From assembly GCA_903899145.1 (NCBI GenBank), contig CAIUHY010000074.1, positions 1 through 20,819 of the forward strand: 20,819 nucleotides of DNA, written 5' to 3'. Position numbers and translations under genes: made by a program. Position 1 is the first letter of the stretch. Every line of letters begins with the position of its first letter. The notes under the pieces are model-generated. The model was not told where the DNA came from. It ran no database searches and worked only from the letters and a program-made list of their open reading frames with translations. Positions 14,534 through 20,819 of the stretch are shown here, piece after piece. Source of the DNA: an uncultured Actinomycetes bacterium (lineage in GTDB: Bacteria; Actinomycetota; Actinomycetes; Nanopelagicales; Nanopelagicaceae).

Positions 14534-15465
14534 TGGGTTTTGTGCGGACTGTTTGTGGAGATATTCCAAGTGACACCTTAGGCGTCACCTACATGCATGA
14601 GCACTTAATTATCGAATCAGAAATTGTGGAAAAGAATTTCAAGCATATTTGGCTGCCTTCAGTAAGCGATGCAGTTACTGAACTGGGCTATTGCCACGAA
14701 GCAGGAGTCCGGACTTTTGTTGATTGCATGCCAATGGGGTCGGGTGGAAACATTGAGAAACTAAAGTTAATTAGTGAACAAACGAACGTAAATATTGTGG
14801 CAGCGACAGGAATGCATACTGAAAAGTATTATGCTAATGATTCTGATTATCTTTCATTAGATTCAGAAGATCTGGCACAGCGATTTATACATGACATTAA
14901 TAAAGGAGCGCAAGAAACAAAATCGAGAGCGGGAATTATTAAGATCGCTACGCAAGGAACTATTTTAAGCCCCTTAGAGGTGCGTCTTTTTACAGCCGCA
15001 GCAACCGCCCATAAAGAGACGGGAGCGCCGATTCTCACTCATTGTGAACAAGGCGCTGGTGCATTGCAGCAAATAGATTTGCTTTTACGTCTCGACGTCC
15101 CTTTGCATCACGTAACAATTTCACACACCGACAAGAGTGGAGACGCATCGTATATTGAGGAAATTCTCAAGTCGGGTGTTTATGTGGAATTTGATCAAGC
15201 TCTTCGCCAAGCGAAAGATGAAAATCCTCAAAGTGCGCACCTGATGAAGAAAATGGTTGAAGGTGGTTTCATCAAACAGTTAATGCTTGGAACCGATGGA
15301 GCAAGAAGAACCCTTTGGACTGCACACAATGGAACGCCAGGACTAGCTTGGATGATTTTAAGCTGGAGTACTGTTCTAAGAAACTTTGGCTTAACTGCTG
15401 ATGAAATCTCCACAATATTTGTCAAGAATCCTTCAAAAGCTCTTTCTTTTCATGCGAAAATATAA
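14533..15465 (+). CDS. Phosphotriesterase-family metal-dependent hydrolase (possible sugar lactonase)
   Basis: Amidohydrolase-superfamily protein of 310 aa with the full phosphotriesterase metal set: H22 and H24 in YMHEHL, the bridging carbamylated lysine K137 in GIIKIATQG, H170 in LTHCEQG, H198 in ISHTDKSGD and D255 in LGTDGAR. The N-terminal VRTVCGDIPSDTLGVTYMHEHL is the typical family opening. Many natural members are lactonases, including sugar-lactone hydrolases. With sugar dehydrogenases in the locus, opening of a sugar lactone is the most sensible role. It is coupled to the FAD gene by a one-base overlap, and the next gene begins two bases after its stop. Confidence 0.92.
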   Translation: MGFVRTVCGDIPSDTLGVTYMHEHLIIESEIVEKNFKHIWLPSVSDAVTELGYCHEAGVRTFVDCMPMGSGGNIEKLKLISEQTNVNIVAATGMHTEKYYANDSDYLSLDSEDLAQRFIHDINKGAQETKSRAGIIKIATQGTILSPLEVRLFTAAATAHKETGAPILTHCEQGAGALQQIDLLLRLDVPLHHVTISHTDKSGDASYIEEILKSGVYVEFDQALRQAKDENPQSAHLMKKMVEGGFIKQLMLGTDGARRTLWTAHNGTPGLAWMILSWSTVLRNFGLTADEISTIFVKNPSKALSFHAKI

Positions 15466-15466
15466 C

Positions 15467-16501
15467 ATGTCCAAAATTGGCAAATTGATGGAATCGGAAA
15501 TTGCAAAGACTCCCAAGGTCTTTAAGGCAATTCTGGATAACCAATCTGCTTTCGATTCAGTTAAGAATCTTTTAGTCAAGGAAAAAATCCATTCAATCTT
15601 AATTCTGGCGCGTGGAACTTCCGATAATGCTGCGCATTATTTGAAATATTTAATTGAAACCCAAATCGGTTTACCAGTCGGACTTACCTCGCCATCGTCG
15701 GTAACTATTTATAACTCAGAGTTGAAATATAAGAACACCCTTGTCATCGCAATTAGCCAAAGTGGACAGTCACCTGATTTAGTTCATTTTGCAACTGTTG
15801 CACGCGAAGCAAATGCTTACGTTATTTCTATGACTAACGATGATAAATCGCCATTAGCTCAAATCGCTCATACTCATTTCCCCCTACTCGCTGGCCCAGA
15901 ATTCGCTGTAGCAGCAACCAAGTCTTATAACGCTCAACTATTAAACTCATATTTATTGGTAAGTAGGTGGACAGGGAAGGTAATTAATAGTGCCCAAATA
16001 ATTTCAGAGGCTCAACGGGTTGCCAATGATGTGGGACTTGTCGAAAAAGCGGTCGCCAACACCTCCAGGGCAAAGGAGATAGTAATTTTGGGCCGTGGCT
16101 TTTCTTATCCGAATGCACGTGAAGCCGCGCTTAAAATTCAAGAAACTTGCAAAGTCTCGGTTCAAGGTTTATCTACCGCGGACTACTTGCACGGTCCGAT
16201 ATCAGCACTGACAGCAAATACCCAACTGTTTATCGTGGCACCAGCACACATGCCGATGGAATCAATTGTTGAAGCAACTACAAAAATTCGACAAATTTCC
16301 TCTCGTATTTTCTGGATTGGAAATGGTGGAACCCCAAATGGAAATGACATAGTTTTGCCAGGGTCAAATTGTGATGATGAAATCACTTCAACACTTGTTG
16401 ACGCGATAGTACTGCAGCGTTTTGCTTTGGAGTTTGCAGTAGCTTCTGGGTTTGATCCAGATGCACCGGAAGGATTATCGAAAGTTACACTTACTCACTA
16501 A
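15467..16501 (+). CDS. Double-SIS sugar isomerase/deaminase (GlmS-C/NagB-II-like)
   Basis: Cytoplasmic protein of 344 aa built from two SIS domains (about residues 36-160 and 200-325) without the glutaminase domain of GlmS. The phosphate loops ARGTSDNA (48-55) and SQSGQSPD (97-104), the GPEFAVAATKSY segment (143-154), REAALKIQE and LHGP (H242), and the C-terminal GFDPDAPEGLSKVT are typical of the GlmS isomerase part and of NagB-II glucosamine-6-phosphate deaminases. The ATG at 15467 is used, one base after the upstream stop; an earlier ATG at 15401 would overlap the hydrolase gene. With NagA converging on it, conversion of GlcN-6-P to fructose-6-P and ammonia is likely. AgaS-type galactosamine-6-P activity is the alternative. 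Confidence 0.9.
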   Translation: MSKIGKLMESEIAKTPKVFKAILDNQSAFDSVKNLLVKEKIHSILILARGTSDNAAHYLKYLIETQIGLPVGLTSPSSVTIYNSELKYKNTLVIAISQSGQSPDLVHFATVAREANAYVISMTNDDKSPLAQIAHTHFPLLAGPEFAVAATKSYNAQLLNSYLLVSRWTGKVINSAQIISEAQRVANDVGLVEKAVANTSRAKEIVILGRGFSYPNAREAALKIQETCKVSVQGLSTADYLHGPISALTANTQLFIVAPAHMPMESIVEATTKIRQISSRIFWIGNGGTPNGNDIVLPGSNCDDEITSTLVDAIVLQRFALEFAVASGFDPDAPEGLSKVTLTH

Positions 16502-17588
16502 TAAGGGTAATTGTGTTGCTTGCTGGATTAAAACTGAGTAAATCTGCCCGCATACCAACGGCAATAACACCACGATCGTTTAGATCAATTGTTTTAGCCG
16601 GACGAGTAGAAGTCGCTGCAACCGCTTCCATCACAGATAGGCCAAGTATATTTACTGCATTCAAAAAGACAGTATCCATCGTCAGTGTGCTACCAGCAAG
16701 TGAATCCCCAGAAACTAGTCGGGCAACTCCATTCTTAACAACTATAGGTAACTTTCCCATTGTGTACGAGCCATCAACTGATCCAGCTGCTGCCATCGCA
16801 TCAGTTATGAAAATTATACGTGAACCTAGCGCTGAGTAGATTTCTTGACAAGTTAAAAAAGGAATATGGTGACCATCTAGAATCAGTTCTATTGTTAATC
16901 TCTCATCTGCCCTCACAAATGCTGCAAACGTATCATCCACTTGCGACTTATTCATACCGTTCATAAAGTGCGTGACAATAGTTGCGCCCGCATTTACGCC
17001 AGCATCAGCTTGATCAAATGATGCATTGGAGTGTCCTAAGGCCACCTTGACGCCTGATGCAGTCAAAAATTTAATAGCTTCTAGTGCTCCGGATAATTCA
17101 GGAGCAATAGTTATCATCTTGATTGCGCCATCGCCCAGTGCAAGAAGTTCCTTAATCTCGACAAGATCAGGATTAAGTAGTAAATCAGGGTCATGTGCTC
17201 CGCAATAAATATGTGAAAGATATGGACCTTCCAAGTGAATTCCAAGAATTTGGCCACTCTTATATAAAGGCACTAATCGTGCTACCTGGGTTTTAAGTGT
17301 TCCAATTGGTTCGGTTACTAATGAGGCTAACATCGAAGTTGTTCCATGCCCGCGATGAGTTTCGATTACAGATTGAACTTCATCCATTGTTAAGGCGGAG
17401 AAAAATTTACTCCCACCGCCATGGCAATGAATATCTACAAACCCTGGAATAAGAACACCATCGATTATTTGATCTGGAGATTGGTGTAATCCAGAGTTTA
17501 CCGAGTGGATTACATTGCCCGAGATTTCGATCCATGTATTTCCAGCAAGTCCATTATCTGTTACAGCTGAGCTGGCTTGAATGATCAC
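16491..17588 (-). CDS. nagA: N-acetylglucosamine-6-phosphate deacetylase
   Basis: NagA of the amidohydrolase superfamily, 365 aa, removing acetate from GlcNAc-6-P to give GlcN-6-P in the cytoplasm. Metal and catalytic residues are visible: H54 and H56 in FVDIHCHGGG, E120 in HLEGPYL, H186 in LGHSNA, H207 in THFMNGM, H241 in DGHHIPF and the catalytic D263 in ITDAMAA. The start is GTG at 17588, six bases after TACACT, so it is probably leaderless; a GAGG lies 12 bases upstream and is too far for a good SD. Its last 11 bases overlap the 3' end of the double-SIS gene. It is the last member of the locus before ordinary chromosomal genes. Confidence 0.95.
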   Translation of the reverse strand: MIIQASSAVTDNGLAGNTWIEISGNVIHSVNSGLHQSPDQIIDGVLIPGFVDIHCHGGGSKFFSALTMDEVQSVIETHRGHGTTSMLASLVTEPIGTLKTQVARLVPLYKSGQILGIHLEGPYLSHIYCGAHDPDLLLNPDLVEIKELLALGDGAIKMITIAPELSGALEAIKFLTASGVKVALGHSNASFDQADAGVNAGATIVTHFMNGMNKSQVDDTFAAFVRADERLTIELILDGHHIPFLTCQEIYSALGSRIIFITDAMAAAGSVDGSYTMGKLPIVVKNGVARLVSGDSLAGSTLTMDTVFLNAVNILGLSVMEAVAATSTRPAKTIDLNDRGVIAVGMRADLLSFNPASNTITLISE

Positions 17589-17592
17589 ACAT

Positions 17593-17614
17593 TAAGTGTA
17601 CCTCGGGGCACTTA
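17593..17614. promoter_or_regulatory. nagA promoter region with dyad
   Basis: On the minus strand TACACT (17600-17595) is followed by six bases and the GTG start of nagA, a leaderless -10 arrangement. The same stretch carries the dyad TAAGTG (17593-17598) and CACTTA (17609-17614). Its AAGT...ACTT arms recall those of the operator at 1096 but lack the GTATAGAC core and differ in spacing. No T-run follows on either strand, so it is not a good terminator. Confidence 0.4.
17602..17611 (+). repeat. Right copy of 10-bp direct repeat of tRNA 3' end
   Basis: CTCGGGGCAC repeats bases 90-99 exactly and in the same orientation. It lies between nagA, the last gene of the catabolic locus, and the beta-lactamase-family gene. 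Ten bases are few, and the copy falls within the nagA promoter dyad, so coincidence is possible. Confidence 0.35.
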
Positions 17615-17622
17615 GAGCAGCG

Positions 17623-18786
17623 TTACTTTTTTTGTACAATGGGATAGAGAACAGCAGCAATAGCGTCTTGTGGATCATCACCATTTGGATAATCACTTAG
17701 TTTCACGATGACTGTTTTGGTAGCAGGATCGGTAAAAATCTGCTGGCCATGTAATCCCATCGCTAAATCAATTCCAGGGTATGGGTGCCACAACTGCGCA
17801 CCATAACCCCAGCCGTAATCTAACTTCACTACAGGGGTAGAAAAGCGCTTCATCCAGTGAGGACTAATAATTTGTTGGCTTTGCGCCTTGCCATTATTTA
17901 TAAGTAACTGGCCAATGAGAGCGTAGTCACGCGCTGTTGCATTGAAGCAACAGAAAGTTTTTTCATGGCCACCTTTGTGGTCAACATTCCATGTTGCGGC
18001 ATTTTTCGCTCCAATGGGTTGCCAGACATTTTTACTGAAGTAATCAGAGATGGTTCCTCCGGTTACCTTTTGAATGATTAGTCCTAGCATCTGTGTGTCC
18101 ACACTGCGGTAATCAGGTTTTGTGTTTGGCTCCTCAAGCATTTTACGGTTATGCGTAATAAACCAATACATATCTGTTGTTGCATACATCTGGGCAATAC
18201 CAACACCCCAACCTGCTGGGCCGTTTGGATAGTTATCTTTCACACCAACACCTGCCTCCATGTCCAGCAAACTTTGAATAGTAACTTTGTCAAAGGAAGT
18301 GCCGGTTTTCCACTGAGGGAAGAATGAAACAAAGGTATCTGACTCAAGAATCTTTCCTTGCTCGATGAGCTGGCCGATAATAATTGAGGTGAGCGTTTTT
18401 GCCATGGAATAAGAAGGCAATATGGTCGTTGCACTCATTCCTGCCTGAGTGTTGTAGTACTCATACGTGATGGTTCCATCTCGAACAACGAGAAAAGCAT
18501 TGGTATATGACTTCTTTAAGAAGTCTTGCCAAGACATGGACCGACCTTTATATGTGACGGTAGTTGGCATCTGTTCTGCGTTTGTATTCCAAACCAATGG
18601 AGATGTAGATGGCTCAACCGTATGCCACGGTAAAAGTGTTGGGGTCTTAGATGCCGGCGCCAATCCTAGGCGCGCCACTGCAATCAGATTTGGGTAGTGG
18701 ATATATTGTAAAAACCCTGAAAGCAAAATAAATATTGCAACGAGTGCGATAACCGTATTACGGAGAATTTTCAGCAGTTTCTTCAT
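17623..18786 (-). CDS. Serine hydrolase, beta-lactamase family (class C/NylB-like)
   Basis: Membrane-anchored, outward-facing serine hydrolase of 387 aa. One N-terminal membrane segment (about residues 9-29, after KKLLKILRN) probably acts as signal anchor. The catalytic SMAK is at S127-K130, the tyrosine motif YRSVDTQ at Y226, and HGQ at 346-348 replaces the KTG-type motif. This pattern fits the beta-lactamase-related family that includes esterases and 6-aminohexanoate-dimer hydrolase, rather than a true resistance enzyme. The ATG at 18786 lies six bases after TACCCT, suggesting a leaderless transcript; GGAGG is 14 bases away. It is divergent from the small membrane protein gene and appears unrelated to the sugar locus. 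Confidence 0.9.
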   Translation of the reverse strand: MKKLLKILRNTVIALVAIFILLSGFLQYIHYPNLIAVARLGLAPASKTPTLLPWHTVEPSTSPLVWNTNAEQMPTTVTYKGRSMSWQDFLKKSYTNAFLVVRDGTITYEYYNTQAGMSATTILPSYSMAKTLTSIIIGQLIEQGKILESDTFVSFFPQWKTGTSFDKVTIQSLLDMEAGVGVKDNYPNGPAGWGVGIAQMYATTDMYWFITHNRKMLEEPNTKPDYRSVDTQMLGLIIQKVTGGTISDYFSKNVWQPIGAKNAATWNVDHKGGHEKTFCCFNATARDYALIGQLLINNGKAQSQQIISPHWMKRFSTPVVKLDYGWGYGAQLWHPYPGIDLAMGLHGQQIFTDPATKTVIVKLSDYPNGDDPQDAIAAVLYPIVQKK

Positions 18787-18792
18787 GGGAGA

Positions 18793-18821
18793 AGGGTATT
18801 CCTCCAGTCACGTAGCGGCTA
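18793..18821 (-). promoter_or_regulatory. Putative leaderless promoter of serine hydrolase gene
   Basis: Reading the minus strand, TAGCCG (18821-18816), a 17-bp spacer, TACCCT (18798-18793), six bases, then ATG. The -35 match is weak, but the spacing equals that before the SDR gene and the small membrane protein gene. Confidence 0.35.
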
Positions 18822-18884
18822 GCTTTGTAGCCCTGCTAAAACGTGTTTTAAAGATATTCATTCTTGTTGGCCCTAGAGTGCTCC

Positions 18885-18913
18885 TAGCCTTCATTTGATC
18901 CCTCGTGTACATT
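18885..18913 (+). promoter_or_regulatory. Putative leaderless promoter of small membrane protein gene
   Basis: TAGCCT (18885-18890), a 17-bp spacer, TACATT (18908-18913), six bases, then ATG at 18920. No Shine-Dalgarno sequence precedes that ATG. The arrangement also decides the start in favour of 18920. Confidence 0.4.
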
Positions 18914-18919
18914 CTGGGC

Positions 18920-19297
18920 ATGGAAGAAAAGAATCTTATTCAGGTATGGAACGAGCAACGAATTGCGCGCATTAAATCTCAGCTAGCGCCAACACTTTTA
19001 CTCTCTGTCGTGCTTGCACTGACAACAACTGGCCACCTAACAAAGACCACAGATCAGATACTTAAACTATTCGCTATTGGTTTAGTTGTTGCTGGCGGAG
19101 TCTTCTCTGTAACAGCAATGGTTGGCGCAGTTCGCGACGGGGCAGCAGTTATAGCTTCTCTTAAGGCACTTAAGGGACTTTCGCCGTTGGGCAAAACAAT
19201 TACAAAGTCTGCTGACACACTCTGGATAACCGGCGGACTCTTTGTAGTTTTGAGCCTTTTTAACTTTGTTGTTCTTTGGATATATTTATTTAAATAA
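18920..19297 (+). CDS. Small membrane protein of unknown function
   Basis: Not recognised. The product is 125 aa with a charged N-terminus (MEEKNLIQVWNEQRIARIKS) and three hydrophobic segments at about residues 22-38, 49-70 and 98-122; a basic stretch (SLKALKGLSPLGKTITKS) joins the last two. The ATG at 18920 is preferred over the GTG at 18905 because it lies six bases after a -10-like TACATT and neither start has an SD. The gene is followed by a strong bidirectional terminator shared with the exporter gene. Nothing links it to the sugar locus. Confidence 0.7.
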   Translation: MEEKNLIQVWNEQRIARIKSQLAPTLLLSVVLALTTTGHLTKTTDQILKLFAIGLVVAGGVFSVTAMVGAVRDGAAVIASLKALKGLSPLGKTITKSADTLWITGGLFVVLSLFNFVVLWIYLFK

Positions 19298-19305
19298 AAA
19301 GAATT

Positions 19306-19339
19306 AAAAAAGCCCTGAGAAGATTCTCAGGGCTTTTTT
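19306..19339. terminator. Bidirectional intrinsic terminator
   Basis: AAAAAAGCCCTGAGAA pairs with TTCTCAGGGCTTTTTT around a tight loop (about 19321-19324). The stem is GC-rich, with A-runs on one side and T-runs on the other, so it serves both the small membrane protein gene and the convergent MFS gene. Confidence 0.92.
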
Positions 19340-19349
19340 ATTTGAACTA

Positions 19350-20819
19350 TTAACCGAGCGCTTCTCCCGCAGCTTCCTTCATTGCTTGAGCATGTTGTTC
19401 GCCTGTTTTAAGAGGTGTTGCCCGAAGAAAAAGAGCCACAATCAATCCAATTGCAGTTACTGGAGCAGCTGCTAAGAAGATAACGTGGAAAGCTTGTACA
19501 TAAGAATGGACCACGGTTGCTTTTAAGGCTGGCGTAAAGGCATCTGCCGCAGCTGGGTTATTACGAAGAGATGCAAACGCTTGAGGAGATGCTCCTGCCA
19601 TCGCAGCTGGGTTTGTTGCAGTAAGTGTCTTCACTCCACTTGCAATATAAGCGGTGAGCTTGCTTGAGTAGATCGATCCGAAGATCGCAACGCCAAGAGT
19701 TCCGCCGATAGAACGCCAGAAGGTATTGAGACTTGTTCCAATACCCATATCGCGAACATCAAGTGAGTTTTGAAGAGCAATAACAAGGTTTTGCATACAA
19801 AAACCAAGGCCCGCACCGAGTACAAAGGCGAAGATCGCTAAGCGCCAATAAGGCGTGGTTTCATTAAGTGTGACCATTGATAGAAGTGATGCGGTCATCA
19901 AAACCATTCCAATAACAGGAAACATTTTGTATTTTCCATGCTTGGTAATCCACTTACCTGTGAAGATCGACATCGAGACGATACCGAACATCAAAGGTAG
20001 AAGCTTAAGTCCAGAGAGCGTTGCTGAGTTGTGCTTAACAAGCTGGAAGTAGAGAGGCAACATAACGATTGCTCCAAACATCGCTGCGCCAACAAGGAAT
20101 GCAAGCAGTGATGTAATAGAGAAAGTATGGTTCTTAAATAGACGCAGTGGAAGAATTGGTTCAGCTGCCTTTGCTTGGTTCCAGAGGAATACTGCAAAGA
20201 TAACTATGCCTGCGCCGATCCATGAAAGTGTCTTGACCTTCAGCCAGCCATTTTCAGGGGCATAAACAGAGATACCAAGGAGAAGTGCCGAAACACCAAC
20301 AACGAGAAGTAGTGCGCCAAAGTAGTCAATCTTGTGCTGGCGAACAACTTTAGGGATATGCAGTACTGCTGATGTTACGACAAGAGCAATGATTCCAAAT
20401 GGAAGGTTGATGTAGAAAATCCAACGCCATCCGGTAAGTCCAAGAACCTTTGAGTGATCTGAGAAGAATCCACCAAGAAGAGGACCTGCAACAGTTGCAA
20501 GACCCCAGACTGCACCAAAATAACCTTGGTAGCGGCCACGTTCACGAGGTGAAACAACATCGCCAATGATCACAAATGTCAGCGACATCAATCCTCCGGC
20601 GCCTAAACCTTGGAAGGCGCGAGAGATGATGAGCTGATTCATTGAGTGAGCAGCGCCTGCTGCAAATGAGCCGATCAAAAAGATAATAATCGCAAACTGG
20701 AATACCTGACGACGACCATAGAGGTCGGAGATTTTTCCGTAGAGCGGTGTTGATGCTGTTGATGTTAGAAGATAAGCAGTAACAACCCATGTGTAGTGGT
20801 TAAGCCCACCAAGATCCAC
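19350..20819 (-). CDS. MFS transporter, DHA2 (EmrB/QacA) family, N-terminus outside window
   Basis: Proton-driven multidrug or metabolite exporter of the 14-helix DHA2 type; 489 residues are visible and the frame runs off the right edge. The fragment opens in the loop after the first helix (DLGGLNHYTWVVTAYLLTS). Motif A GKISDLYGRR is at 28-37, GLGAGGLMSLTFVIIGDVV and the ERGRYQG loop follow, and motif C appears as VAGPLLGG. At least ten more hydrophobic segments follow, with a hydrophilic insertion near the C-terminus (about residues 395-430) before the last helix. The first codon in the window is GTG only by chance; the true start and helix 1 lie beyond 20819. It does not belong to the sugar locus. 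Confidence 0.93.
   Translation of the reverse strand: MDLGGLNHYTWVVTAYLLTSTASTPLYGKISDLYGRRQVFQFAIIIFLIGSFAAGAAHSMNQLIISRAFQGLGAGGLMSLTFVIIGDVVSPRERGRYQGYFGAVWGLATVAGPLLGGFFSDHSKVLGLTGWRWIFYINLPFGIIALVVTSAVLHIPKVVRQHKIDYFGALLLVVGVSALLLGISVYAPENGWLKVKTLSWIGAGIVIFAVFLWNQAKAAEPILPLRLFKNHTFSITSLLAFLVGAAMFGAIVMLPLYFQLVKHNSATLSGLKLLPLMFGIVSMSIFTGKWITKHGKYKMFPVIGMVLMTASLLSMVTLNETTPYWRLAIFAFVLGAGLGFCMQNLVIALQNSLDVRDMGIGTSLNTFWRSIGGTLGVAIFGSIYSSKLTAYIASGVKTLTATNPAAMAGASPQAFASLRNNPAAADAFTPALKATVVHSYVQAFHVIFLAAAPVTAIGLIVALFLRATPLKTGEQHAQAMKEAAGEALG

Noticed and set aside
17623..18786. Antibiotic-resistance beta-lactamase
   Set aside because: The SMAK and YRS motifs with HGQ and an N-terminal anchor fit the wider serine hydrolase family, not a class A or C resistance enzyme.
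1..20819. Integrase, transposase or CRISPR array supporting a mobile island
   Set aside because: No such gene, array or terminal inverted repeat was seen; the island idea rests only on the tRNA and the 10-bp repeat.

Overview
The window is AT-rich bacterial DNA with frequent GTG and TTG starts, Shine-Dalgarno (SD) sites next to apparently leaderless starts, a UPF0309-type SIS protein and a NagA/ROK/GntR amino-sugar set. This suggests a streamlined, probably freshwater, actinobacterium (acI/Nanopelagicales-like). That placement is inference from style and gene content; no marker gene is present.

Layout: A 73-nt tRNA gene with a UAA anticodon lies at the left edge (26-98). After a gene-free stretch (99-477) a 17-kb catabolic locus runs from 478 to 17588. 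Block A (+) encodes a KDPG-type aldolase, an SDR dehydrogenase, deoxyribose-phosphate aldolase and a ROK sugar kinase. A GntR/HutC regulator (-) follows, overlapping the kinase tail to tail. Block B (+) encodes a NagS-like SIS protein, a sugar-binding protein, a tandem ABC ATPase, two permeases, a Gfo/Idh/MocA dehydrogenase and a TIM-barrel isomerase/lyase. A second Gfo/Idh/MocA gene (-) follows. Block C (+) encodes an FAD oxidoreductase, a phosphotriesterase-family hydrolase and a double-SIS deaminase/isomerase. NagA (-) closes the locus. Beyond it are ordinary-looking genes: a serine beta-lactamase-family protein, a small membrane protein, a bidirectional terminator and a partial DHA2-family MFS exporter.

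Working model (inference): the ABC system imports an amino-sugar-containing compound. The Gfo/Idh enzymes, the TIM-barrel protein, the FAD enzyme and the phosphotriesterase-like hydrolase oxidise, cleave or open it. The ROK kinase, NagA and the double-SIS enzyme would bring N-acetyl-hexosamine to fructose-6-P. The KDPG-type aldolase, SDR and DeoC would handle the oxidised or deoxy-sugar part. The GntR protein probably controls the locus through a palindromic motif centred on GTATAGAC, present in three intergenic regions.

The most interesting signals are the UAA tRNA without a long variable arm, a 10-bp copy of that tRNA's 3' end at the far edge of the catabolic locus (possible island boundary), the shared operator, the unusual enzyme mix, and the dense dyad symmetries around the binding-protein gene. 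Several upstream ORF starts were trimmed; reasons are given per gene.
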